From assembly GCA_015200025.1 (NCBI GenBank), contig CP054186.1, forward strand, positions 1,736,001 to 1,800,000: DNA of 64,000 nt, read 5' to 3'. Below the pieces are notes generated by a model, which worked only from the letters and a program-made list of their open reading frames with translations, had not been told where the DNA came from and made no database searches. Position 1 is the stretch's first letter; the number at the start of each line of letters is the position of its first letter. The translations under genes and the position numbers were made by a program. This stretch comes from Phycisphaeraceae bacterium. Lineage in GTDB: Bacteria; Planctomycetota; Phycisphaerae; Phycisphaerales; UBA1924. Of the stretch, positions 55,755 to 63,370 are shown piece after piece.

Positions 55755-56892
55755 CGCGTCCGTGTTCGGCGAGGCGTGCGCGTTCATCGGGGTGATCGTA
55801 CATCCACCGCACGGCGCGCCGCAGGGCGCCGGTGTCTCCCGGGGGGACGAGCCGCCCCGTCCGCCCCTCGATGCACGCCTCCTTCGTCCCGTCGACGTCG
55901 TAGGCGACCACCGCCGTCCCGCACAGCAGCGCCTGGGGCACGGTCCGTGGGAGACCTTCGCGGTAACTGGGGTGGACCAGGAGGTCCATGGCCCGCATGT
56001 ACGACGCGACCCGCTCCGACGGCACCAGCCCCGCCGTGATCACCCGCCCGTCGAGGCCCATCGCCCGGACCCGGGCCAGAAGCCGGTCCCGCCACCATCC
56101 GTCGCCCACCCAAAGGAGTTTCCACCCCGGGTTGGACCGCAGGTCCCCGCCGCAGGCGTCGAGGAGGTCGTCGTGCCCCTTGTGCTCGGCGAGGCGTGCG
56201 ACCGTCCCGATCACGAAATCCGCGGGCGAGAACCCCAGCCCGCCACGCACGGCCTCCCGCGTCTCGTCCGGGCCCGACGGTGTCAGGTACCGCTCGACCT
56301 CCATCCCCGAATGGACCGTCACGTACTGCCCGGGCCGACCGATCCCGCGCGCGAGGAACTGCTCGGTCATCGCGTCGGCGACCGACACGATCACGTGGCA
56401 CCGCCGGGCCGCGATCCGCTCCGACACGGCGTACACCGCGTTGACGGCCCGGCGCTTGAAACGGGCGACCGCGGACCCCTCGACGGGCATGAACGGCGGC
56501 CCATGAATCGTGTGCACGATCCCCGGCCGGTCGCGCTCGCCCAGCGCGGACCACGCGGCCAGGCGCCCCAGGATCCCCGCCTTGCTGCTGTGCGTGTGCA
56601 CGATGTCGGGCCGGATCCGCCGGATCAGGTCCTTGAGCTGCCCGAGGCACCGGGCGTCACGCCGCGGGCTGACCTCGCGGCAGAGGTCGGGGACCTCGTG
56701 CATCGCGATCCCCCGCCCGTCGTCGGCACGGAACGCGGAAGCCCGCCCGAACAGCGACCCCTCGGGCCCGAAAATCGGGCCGTACCCCAGGTGGACCTCG
56801 TGCCCCAGGCGGGCCTGCCCCTCGCACGAGAGCACGGTGTTCTCCTGCGAGCCGCCGAGGATCAGCCGGGTGGAGAGGTGCATGATGCGCAC
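55597..56892 (-). CDS. GT4-family glycosyltransferase
   Basis: The 431-residue protein has a GT-B fold. The N-terminal VRIMHLSTRLILGGSQENTVL and HTHSSKAGILGRLAA are typical of GT4 enzymes in polysaccharide assembly; the C-terminal half has FVIGTVARLAEHKGHDDLLDAC, LLWVGDGWWRDRL and the donor-site EGLPRTVPQALLCGTAVVAYDVDGT. In the EX7E motif the second Glu is Gln (EGLPRTVPQ). The start is GTG 56892, matching the family N-terminus; GTG 56916 is possible. It is divergent from trpE (65 bp) and overlaps the following exported-protein gene. Confidence 0.9.
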   Translation of the reverse strand: MRIMHLSTRLILGGSQENTVLSCEGQARLGHEVHLGYGPIFGPEGSLFGRASAFRADDGRGIAMHEVPDLCREVSPRRDARCLGQLKDLIRRIRPDIVHTHSSKAGILGRLAAWSALGERDRPGIVHTIHGPPFMPVEGSAVARFKRRAVNAVYAVSERIAARRCHVIVSVADAMTEQFLARGIGRPGQYVTVHSGMEVERYLTPSGPDETREAVRGGLGFSPADFVIGTVARLAEHKGHDDLLDACGGDLRSNPGWKLLWVGDGWWRDRLLARVRAMGLDGRVITAGLVPSERVASYMRAMDLLVHPSYREGLPRTVPQALLCGTAVVAYDVDGTKEACIEGRTGRLVPPGDTGALRRAVRWMYDHPDERARLAEHGRDVCRVRFDARLMVERLDAVYARALGLSRGGPPDPAGPGAAAEPRGPVTPGAP

Positions 56893-56957
56893 GCCGGAGG
56901 GTACCTCGTCCTCCACGGGGACGCGGCATCCCGGGCGGGGGGCTTACCATCCGCCCC

Positions 56958-58604
56958 GTGGCATCGACTGGTCCAGACGACAAGGCCGCCCGAGCGTTCA
57001 TCGCGTTGGTGGAGCGTCTCCGCCGCGGGGGCGAGACGCGCACGCTCGCGGTCCCCATCTCCGCCCGGCTGCTCTCGGACCAACTGACCCCCGTGCTGGC
57101 GTACCGCCGCCTGGTCACCCCGGACGAGCGCACGGCCCCGTCGTTCCTCTTCGAGTCCGTCGAGGGCGGCGAGCGCCAGGGGCGGTACTCGATCCTGGGC
57201 AGCCGCCCCGCGCTCGAGGTGATTGTCCACGACGACGACGGGGGGGTACAGCGGGTCGAGATCGTCGATCACCGTGAGCACCCGGAGCTGGCCGAGGCGT
57301 TCGAGGACGACGCGGGATCGGACAACCCGCTGATGATCCCGCGGGCCATTTCGCGCCGGTTCCGGCACGTGGTTCCCGAGCCCGTGTCGCCGCGGGACCG
57401 CCTGCCCGCGTCGTTCCTGGGCGGGTGGGTGGGGTACGCGGCGTACGACTCGGTGCGGTACGCCGAGCCGGGGAAACTCCCGTTCGCCTCCACCCCGCGT
57501 GACGACCGCGGGCTGCCCACCGTGCACTTCGCGTTCTACGACGGGGTGGTGGTCTTCGACCACGTCGACACGGTGGTGCACGTCGTTCAGACCGCGTTCG
57601 TGGGCCCCGTCGACGACCCCGGCGAGGCGTACGTCCGCGCGGCGTCGACGCTCGAGGCCCGGGTCGAGGAGGTCCAGCGTCAGAGAACCCCGCCCCCCGC
57701 GGGCCGGCTCGGCGACGACGCGCCCCCGGCGCCCCTCCCGAGCAACCTGACGCGCGAGCAGCACGCGGCGATGGTCGAGAAGGCCAAGGGGTATATCCGC
57801 GCGGGCGACATCTTCCAGGTCGTGCTCGGGCAGCGGTTCGAACGCGTCAGCGCGGCCGACCCGTTCGACGTGTACCGCGCCCTGCGGGCGGTGAACCCCT
57901 CGCCGTACATGGGGTACCTCCAGGCGCACGGGTGTATCCTCGTTGCCAGCAGCCCCGAGATCCTCTGCCGCGTCCGGCGCGAGGGCGACGGGCTCGCCGT
58001 GACCAACCGCCCGTTGGCGGGGACGCGTCGGCGTGGCGCGACCCCCGGCGAAGACCGCGACCTCGAGCGTGAGCTGCTGGCCGACCCCAAGGAGCGGGCC
58101 GAGCACATCATGCTCGTGGACCTGGGCCGCAACGACGTGGGCGTGGTCGCCCGCCCGGGGACGGTCTCGCTCCCCGCGGTGATGGAGGTCGAGCGGTACA
58201 GCCACGTGATGCACATCAGCAGCACCGTCACGGGCGTGCTCCGCGAGGGGCTGGATTGCTGGGACGCGCTCAAGGCGGCCCTCCCCGTGGGCACCATCTC
58301 CGGCGCCCCCAAGGTCCGGGCCATGCAGATCATCGACGAGCTCGAGCCCCTCCGGCGCGGGCCCTACGGCGGCGGGTTCGGGTTCGTCGGGCTCGACGGG
58401 CAGATGGACATCGCCCTGGCCCTGAGGACCATCGTCGTCCCCACGGCCCTCCACGACGCCGGCGGATGGACGTACCACCTCCAGGCCTCGGGCGGGATCG
58501 TCGCCGATTCCGACCCGGGCGCGGAGTATCAGGAAACCGTCAACAAGGCCGCGGCCCTCGCGCGGGCCATCGACGTCGCCGAGTCGGCCTTCGGCGCGGG
58601 CTGA
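56958..58604 (+). CDS. trpE: Anthranilate synthase component I
   Basis: The 548-residue chorismate-binding enzyme makes anthranilate with the TrpG glutaminase. The N-terminal feedback site is visible as SFLFESVEGGERQGRYSILG (the LLES-type motif). The catalytic domain includes LTREQHAAMVEKAKGYIRAGDIFQVVLGQRF, NPSPYMGYL, LAGTRRRG, LVDLGRNDVGVVARPGTV and GTISGAPKVRAMQIIDELE. It is a stand-alone gene with a GTG start; trpG and trpD are not adjacent. No leader peptide with Trp codons was seen in the 65-bp upstream gap. Confidence 0.93.
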   Translation: MASTGPDDKAARAFIALVERLRRGGETRTLAVPISARLLSDQLTPVLAYRRLVTPDERTAPSFLFESVEGGERQGRYSILGSRPALEVIVHDDDGGVQRVEIVDHREHPELAEAFEDDAGSDNPLMIPRAISRRFRHVVPEPVSPRDRLPASFLGGWVGYAAYDSVRYAEPGKLPFASTPRDDRGLPTVHFAFYDGVVVFDHVDTVVHVVQTAFVGPVDDPGEAYVRAASTLEARVEEVQRQRTPPPAGRLGDDAPPAPLPSNLTREQHAAMVEKAKGYIRAGDIFQVVLGQRFERVSAADPFDVYRALRAVNPSPYMGYLQAHGCILVASSPEILCRVRREGDGLAVTNRPLAGTRRRGATPGEDRDLERELLADPKERAEHIMLVDLGRNDVGVVARPGTVSLPAVMEVERYSHVMHISSTVTGVLREGLDCWDALKAALPVGTISGAPKVRAMQIIDELEPLRRGPYGGGFGFVGLDGQMDIALALRTIVVPTALHDAGGWTYHLQASGGIVADSDPGAEYQETVNKAAALARAIDVAESAFGAG

Positions 58605-58620
58605 ACGACGGGCGGCGGCG

Positions 58621-58648
58621 GAGGGGTGGGGGTGGGGGTGGGGGTGGG
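58621..58648. repeat. G-rich tract (GGGTGGGGGT repeats)
   Basis: Four runs of G separated by single T occupy the gap between the convergent trpE and nuoD genes. They are potentially G-quadruplex-forming. No hairpin terminator is seen here. Confidence 0.5.
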
Positions 58649-59950
58649 CTAGCGGTCCAGCTCGGCGGCCACCACGTTGATCGACCCGATCACCGCGACG
58701 ATGTCGCTGAGCAGGTGACCCTCGGCGAGCTTGGCCACCACCTGGTAGTTAATAAAGCACGGCGGGCGCGTCTTGACGCGCCAGGGGCGCGGGCCCCCGT
58801 CCGCGACGATGTAGTACCCCAGCTCGCCGTTGGCCGTCTCGACGCCGTCGTAGCACTCGGCGACCGGGGCCTTCCACCCGCGGTTGGTCATGATCAACTC
58901 GAAGTGCTGGATCAGGCCCTCGATCGAGCCGTACACGTCCTTCTTGTTGGGCTTGACGGCCTTCCCGTCGGCGAAGGTGTCGACCGGGCCCTGGGGGATG
59001 CGGTCGATCAACTGCTCGATGATCTTGCAACTCTGCTTGATCTCCTCGCACCGCACCAGGTACCGCGTGTACGCGTCCCCGACCTCCGTGACCGGGACGC
59101 TGAACTTCACGGCCTCGGCGCCGTCCCCGTCCCAGTTGTCGGCGTAGCAGAGGTACGGGCTGTCCTTCCGCAGGTCGCGACGCACGCCGCTGGCCCGAGC
59201 CATCGGGCCCGTCATCGACCAGGCGATCGCCTCGTCCTTGGTCAGCACCCCGATGCCCTGCGTCCGGTCCATGAAGATCCGGTTGCGGTTGAGCAGGTTC
59301 TCGAGGTCGGCGACCGCCTCGGGCACCTCCTTGTAGATCAGGTTCTTGACCATCGCCTTGAAGGTCTCGTCGCCCCGGCCGGCGCAGGGCAGGTCCTGCA
59401 TCAGCCCGCCCACGCGGGTCCAGTCCGGGTGGAAGCGCTGCCCCGAGACGTAGTCCACCAGGTCGTAGATCTTCTCGCGGACGTTGAACGCGTAGATGAA
59501 CCCCGTGAACGCGTTGAGGTCCAGCCCCGCCGCCCCCACGCACAGCAGGTGGTTCTGGATCCGCGCGATCTCCGCCATGATCGTCCGAAGCACCTTGCAC
59601 CGCGGCGTGATGCCGATCCCGAACAGCTTCTCCACGCACTGGTGCCAGCAGATGTCGTTCGCGATCGGGGACAGATAGTCCATCCGGCTCACGATCGTCA
59701 CGTACTGGTTGTAGTCCAAGACCTCGCCCAGCTTCTCGAACCCGCTGTGCAGGTACCCGATGTGCGGCGTGCACCGCGCGATCCGTTCCCCGTCCAACTC
59801 CAGCACCAGCCTCAGTGTCGTGTGCGTCGCCGGGTGCTGGGGACCGAAGTTCAAGACCCACCGGTCGCCCGTGTCCACGTGCTCTTTCAGGTAGCCCGTG
59901 GTGTCGGCGTCAACGGTGTAGCCCTCGGCGGGACGGATCGTGTACGGCAC
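58649..59950 (-). CDS. nuoD: NADH-quinone oxidoreductase subunit D
   Basis: The 433-residue subunit of complex I forms the quinone site with NuoB. Family stretches are LNFGPQHPATHTTLRLVLELDGE, HIGYLHSGFEKLGE, RMDYLSPIANDICW, EIARIQNHLL, GYYIVADGG and the C-terminal LSDIVAVIGSINVVAAELDR. GTG 59950 was chosen for the strong GCAGGAGA site 8 bp upstream. No other nuo gene is adjacent; nuoB is at 25.6 kb. Confidence 0.95.
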   Translation of the reverse strand: MPYTIRPAEGYTVDADTTGYLKEHVDTGDRWVLNFGPQHPATHTTLRLVLELDGERIARCTPHIGYLHSGFEKLGEVLDYNQYVTIVSRMDYLSPIANDICWHQCVEKLFGIGITPRCKVLRTIMAEIARIQNHLLCVGAAGLDLNAFTGFIYAFNVREKIYDLVDYVSGQRFHPDWTRVGGLMQDLPCAGRGDETFKAMVKNLIYKEVPEAVADLENLLNRNRIFMDRTQGIGVLTKDEAIAWSMTGPMARASGVRRDLRKDSPYLCYADNWDGDGAEAVKFSVPVTEVGDAYTRYLVRCEEIKQSCKIIEQLIDRIPQGPVDTFADGKAVKPNKKDVYGSIEGLIQHFELIMTNRGWKAPVAECYDGVETANGELGYYIVADGGPRPWRVKTRPPCFINYQVVAKLAEGHLLSDIVAVIGSINVVAAELDR

Positions 59951-60132
59951 GGATCGTTCTCCTGCAAGCCATGGATCGCCCCGCCCCCTCCGCAACGGCG
60001 TGCATCGTATCCCCGGCCGGGGGCCCGCCCATCGAGCCCCGATCATCCTCCCCGATCCGGGGTCGGGAGACGTTAGAATCTCAACGCCGGTCGATCGATC
60101 GCGGGATCGTCCGGCGGCGAGGAGGCGATTGG

Positions 60133-61020
60133 ATGGTGCTGAACGGAGTGCTGGCGTCCGGGGCGCAGGGCGTGATCTCGTGGGTCCTCATCGGCGGGTA
60201 CGCGCTGCTGGGCGTGACGGCGGCGCTCGTCGTCGTCCGCCTGATCCGCGGCACGCGATCCTTTGGGGCGCCCGAGAAAGGCCTGGTTCTGGCGGCGTTG
60301 GTCGTGGTCACGGGGCACGTGTACGCGATGAACCTCTCCGGGGCCGTGGGGCCGGCGGTCGAGCGTGCCGACGCCGCCCTCGCCGAGGCCGGGCCGTTCA
60401 CGACGGGCGCGACGGCCCTTGGCCCCCGGTTCGCCGCCCGGCACCAGGCGTTGCGCCGGCTCGCCGAGAGCGGCCGGGCGAACTCGGCGGGCGCGAAGGT
60501 CGCCGCGGTCTACGCCGATGCCGTCGAGGAGATGCAGAGGGCCGCCGCCGAGTTCGACGCGGCGCTGGGCGCGTTCCTCGAGGCCGACGCGTTCAACGCC
60601 GGGACCATCCGCACGCGGGCCCAGGCCGACGCGCGGTTCCAGAAGTCGGCGGCGTGCGCGACGATGGCGCGCCGGCTGATCCGCTCGCTCGACGATTGGC
60701 CCAACGCGGCGGTCGAGAAGATCCAGGACGCCGGGTTCGGCCTGGGCGATCAGCACGACGTCATCGCCATGATCCGCGATTCCATCGCGTTCGATGCCGA
60801 TGTTCGGCTTCTCAAGATCGAGTGCGACCGGGCCGAACTGGCGGGCACGTTCCTCCTCGCCCTCCGCGAGCATGTCGGGCGGTGGCGGGCCGAGGGCTCG
60901 GCGGTGACCTTTGGCGAGGGGGTCCCCGCGGAGGTCGTCGAGCGGGTCAACGCCGTCCCCGCCCGGCTCAAGGGGCTCGATGAGGCCAAGGCCGCCCTCC
61001 TCGGGGTGACGCCGAGGTAG
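60133..61020 (+). CDS. Inner-membrane protein of unknown function
   Basis: The 295-residue protein has two N-terminal membrane helices (GVISWVLIGGYALLGVTAALVVVRLI and GLVLAALVVVTGHVYAM), then a long Ala/Glu/Arg-rich helical domain probably forming coiled coils (VERADAALAEAGPF ... YADAVEEMQRAAAEFDAALGAFLEADAF). No family is recognised. The ATG at 60133 has GGAGG 8 bp upstream; a TAGAAT -10-like hexamer is at 60074-60079 without a clear -35. It is divergent from nuoD. Confidence 0.75.
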   Translation: MVLNGVLASGAQGVISWVLIGGYALLGVTAALVVVRLIRGTRSFGAPEKGLVLAALVVVTGHVYAMNLSGAVGPAVERADAALAEAGPFTTGATALGPRFAARHQALRRLAESGRANSAGAKVAAVYADAVEEMQRAAAEFDAALGAFLEADAFNAGTIRTRAQADARFQKSAACATMARRLIRSLDDWPNAAVEKIQDAGFGLGDQHDVIAMIRDSIAFDADVRLLKIECDRAELAGTFLLALREHVGRWRAEGSAVTFGEGVPAEVVERVNAVPARLKGLDEAKAALLGVTPR

Positions 61021-61045
61021 ATCGCTCCACACCATCGGTGTTCTG

Positions 61046-61059
61046 GAGGATTAATCCTC
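61046..61059. other. Perfect 14-bp palindrome
   Basis: GAGGATTAATCCTC is a perfect inverted repeat in the gap after the membrane protein gene. A smaller hairpin (ACACC/GGTGT, 61029-61041) precedes it. It may be an operator for the cluster to the right or part of a transcription end. Confidence 0.4.
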
Positions 61060-61152
61060 GGGTGGGATGTTGCTTACGTGCGGCCGGGTCAAGACTTAGA
61101 GAATATTGCGGCGCCATGGACATAAAAAAGATCCCGACGGCATGATGACGGC

Positions 61153-61181
61153 TTGACGCCCGAGGACACGTTCGATATCTT
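61153..61181 (+). promoter_or_regulatory. Candidate sigma70-like promoter of the 61-64 kb cluster
   Basis: TTGACG (61153-61158) and TATCTT (61176-61181) have a 17-bp spacer. Transcription would begin at about 61188, on the ATG at 61189, so a leaderless transcript is predicted. Confidence 0.55.
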
Positions 61182-61188
61182 GGTCGAC

Positions 61189-62448
61189 ATGGTCGACATG
61201 GTCGACAGTTCGGCGCGGCGGCGCGGGGTGAGGTGGGCGGCCGTGATGGCCGCCGCGGTGGCCACCTTCTCCACAACTCATGCCGCGTTCATCCGCGGTG
61301 GAGAGCGGCGTCCCGCGGTCGATCCCGTGTCGATCGAGGCGTGGCTGAGGTCGATGCCGGGCCGGCTCGCCGGGGCGACACGCGACGGCGACGGGGTGCG
61401 TGTGGAAATCGAAGAGGTCACCACCACGCGGCTCACCCGCGACGAGGCCGAGGCGAAGTGGGCCGCCGTGGCACACTTCCCCGATCACCCCGACCGGGCG
61501 AACGCCGAGTTCCACCGGGCGCTCCTGAACCGGCCGTACCGACAGTCGTCCCTCGTCATCGACGCCGGCGACGGCGCGTGGTTGTACCGGATGGTCATCG
61601 ATCCGCACGATTCGATGCCCAACGGCCTGACGGTCCATTCCGGGGGAGATGCGTCCCGGCGTTGGACGGCCACGGCGAAGCACCTGACCATCATCCGGCT
61701 CGGCGTCCCGTACCCCGCCGGCAGCGCCCCGGCCCACCACCGAGCCGCCGCCCGAGAGCTCCTCCAGGACACGCTCCTGTGCGGGATCCCGTTCTGGGGC
61801 GACGAGCCGACGATCCGAGTAACCGCTCCGCCGGGCCGGGAGTGGAACGCGGTCATCGGCAAGCCCGGGTGGCCCTCGGTCCTCAAGGTCGCCGGCGGGT
61901 GGGAACGGGCGAGGGGAGACGCCACGGGCCCGGGCGATCCCGTGATCCGTTCGGCCGCCATGAGCCACGCCGATACCGGGGCGTCGTCGCCGCGGCCGGA
62001 TTGGAACAGGGTCAGGTACGAGGGCCATCGGTACGAGGCGGCGTTGGACCTGGTGTACCCGTCGCGGTCGGTGCTCGACCGTGACGACCGGACCCGGACG
62101 ACCCGGACGGTGGTGAGCCTGTCCCGCGTCACGCGGGCGGAGGCCGCCGCCGCCGCCGCGTTGCCCGAGGCCCCGCCCGGGGCCGTGGTTCAGGATTTCA
62201 GCGATCCCGATTCGCCCGCGTGGGCGCTCCACGATGCCTCGCCCAGGGCGGTCTGGAGGCACGAGTCGGGCCGTGACGTGATCGACGTGAAAGACCAGCC
62301 GATCATGCCGATCGGCTCGAGTCAGCCCGATCTGAGAAGACCTTCGGGCTCTGGGAACTCAAAGTGGTACGTATCCGCGGCATTAGTAGTGCTGGTGCTC
62401 ACGATCGCCGGGGTCGTGTGGATCCGTCAAAGGAGAATCGCTTCATGA
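61189..62448 (+). CDS. Membrane-anchored exported protein of unknown function
   Basis: The 419-residue reading (ATG 61189; 61198 also possible) follows a 9-bp direct repeat GTCGACATG. It begins with a signal-like segment (RRRGVRWAAVMAAAVATFSTTHAA) and ends with a membrane helix (WYVSAALVVLVLTIAGVVWI) and basic tail, so most of the protein should lie outside the cytoplasm. The middle region (VRVEIEEVTTTRLTRDEAEAKWAAV ... LVIDAGDGAWLYRMVID) matches nothing I recognise. The next gene starts in its stop codon (ATGA), so it heads an operon with the Cys-rich protein. Confidence 0.72.
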   Translation: MVDMVDSSARRRGVRWAAVMAAAVATFSTTHAAFIRGGERRPAVDPVSIEAWLRSMPGRLAGATRDGDGVRVEIEEVTTTRLTRDEAEAKWAAVAHFPDHPDRANAEFHRALLNRPYRQSSLVIDAGDGAWLYRMVIDPHDSMPNGLTVHSGGDASRRWTATAKHLTIIRLGVPYPAGSAPAHHRAAARELLQDTLLCGIPFWGDEPTIRVTAPPGREWNAVIGKPGWPSVLKVAGGWERARGDATGPGDPVIRSAAMSHADTGASSPRPDWNRVRYEGHRYEAALDLVYPSRSVLDRDDRTRTTRTVVSLSRVTRAEAAAAAALPEAPPGAVVQDFSDPDSPAWALHDASPRAVWRHESGRDVIDVKDQPIMPIGSSQPDLRRPSGSGNSKWYVSAALVVLVLTIAGVVWIRQRRIAS

Positions 62449-62867
62449 AATCTGCGAACTCTGTGTCAAGGCATTCACGGTTGGCGGCGCTGGCAGGCAT
62501 GGCCTTGGTTGGAGGTGTCTTGGCTGCGCCACAGGCGTGTTTCAAAGAGATTGCGCGAACATGCTCAAGCCTCTGGGCGGATACTACGCGGGTGTGCTAC
62601 AACGGCGCGGTGGCAACGCCATGCGCTGATGTCGTGATCGATTCCGGAACCACCTACGACGTTCGGCAAGCGCAGGCGGGCGAATCTGGGCGGACGGGGT
62701 GGCATTTCGAGTCCTCGACGACGACTATCGCATTCTACAAATGCGCAGGGCCGTCCAATCCTCCTCAGCAGAACTGCGTGCCCGAGAACCCGCCGATTCA
62801 AACAAAAACGTGCATGGGGCGTAGAGAGAATTCATCATCCCTGCCGTGCTATATCGCGGTCCCGTGA
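62445..62867 (+). CDS. Small secreted protein with eight cysteines
   Basis: The 140-residue protein has a signal peptide (LAALAGMALVGGVLAA). The mature part of about 110 residues contains eight Cys (in ACFKE, TCSSL, VCYNG, PCADV, KCAGP, NCVPE, TCMGR, PCYIA), an even number suited to four disulfides. No family is recognised. AGGAGA precedes the ATG, which overlaps the upstream stop. GC content is visibly lower than in the surrounding genes. The MauE-like gene starts 14 bp after its stop, which suggests disulfide chemistry on this or a partner protein. Confidence 0.72.
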   Translation: MKSANSVSRHSRLAALAGMALVGGVLAAPQACFKEIARTCSSLWADTTRVCYNGAVATPCADVVIDSGTTYDVRQAQAGESGRTGWHFESSTTTIAFYKCAGPSNPPQQNCVPENPPIQTKTCMGRRENSSSLPCYIAVP

Positions 62868-62881
62868 GGGGCGCTGATTTT

Positions 62882-63370
62882 ATGTACAGGCTCGGATCGC
62901 ACGTTGATGCTTTCGCACGCAACGGGCTCTCCCTACTGACACCTCTCGTTATGCTGGTCGCGTGCCTCGCGAAGTTGGCCGACGCGGACACCTTCGGGGC
63001 ATCACTCGACACCTTTGGAGCGATCCCGGAACAAGCACGCCCATTCGTTGCCTCAATGGTTCCGGCGGCCGAGGCGGTTCCTATCGCGGCCTGGGTGGTC
63101 GGTAGAAAGTCCAGCGCGAACACGATCGCAACGTTTCTGGTAGGCATCTTTACGCTGATTATGATTCATCACTGGATCCGCGGTGAGTTCCCAGATTGCC
63201 AATGTTTCGGTGCGCATCTCCGTCACGCGATGGAAGAGGAGCAAGCATGGGATCACTTCAAGAGGAACTTCGGCCTCCTCATCCTCGCGCTCGCCGGTGC
63301 TCTCGCGATGCCGGATTCGGCTTCTCGCTCGTCGAGCTCCTCGTCGTCCTCGCGATCGTCGGGGTGCTGA
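62882..63370 (+). CDS. MauE/DoxX-like redox-associated membrane protein
   Basis: The 162-residue protein has four predicted membrane helices (LLTPLVMLVACLAKLA, SMVPAAEAVPIAAWVV, IATFLVGIFTLIMIHHW, FGLLILALAGALAM). The family motif DCQCFG has Cys106 and Cys108. MauE is needed for disulfide formation in methylamine dehydrogenase maturation, and relatives are thought to handle periplasmic thiols. The ATG at 62882 was chosen (GAGGGG upstream); GTG 62846 is possible. Its last 124 bp overlap the next gene in another frame, and the C-terminus degenerates into a Ser run. Confidence 0.78.
   Translation: MYRLGSHVDAFARNGLSLLTPLVMLVACLAKLADADTFGASLDTFGAIPEQARPFVASMVPAAEAVPIAAWVVGRKSSANTIATFLVGIFTLIMIHHWIRGEFPDCQCFGAHLRHAMEEEQAWDHFKRNFGLLILALAGALAMPDSASRSSSSSSSSRSSGC

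Noticed and set aside
56893..56957. Trp attenuator before trpE
   Set aside because: The gap is only 65 bp, with no small frame containing Trp codons and no alternative hairpins.
61180..61206. Three tandem GTCGACATG-like units as a mini-repeat element
   Set aside because: They total only 27 bp and encode Val-Asp-Met at the N-terminus; they look like a local duplication, not a mobile or CRISPR repeat.
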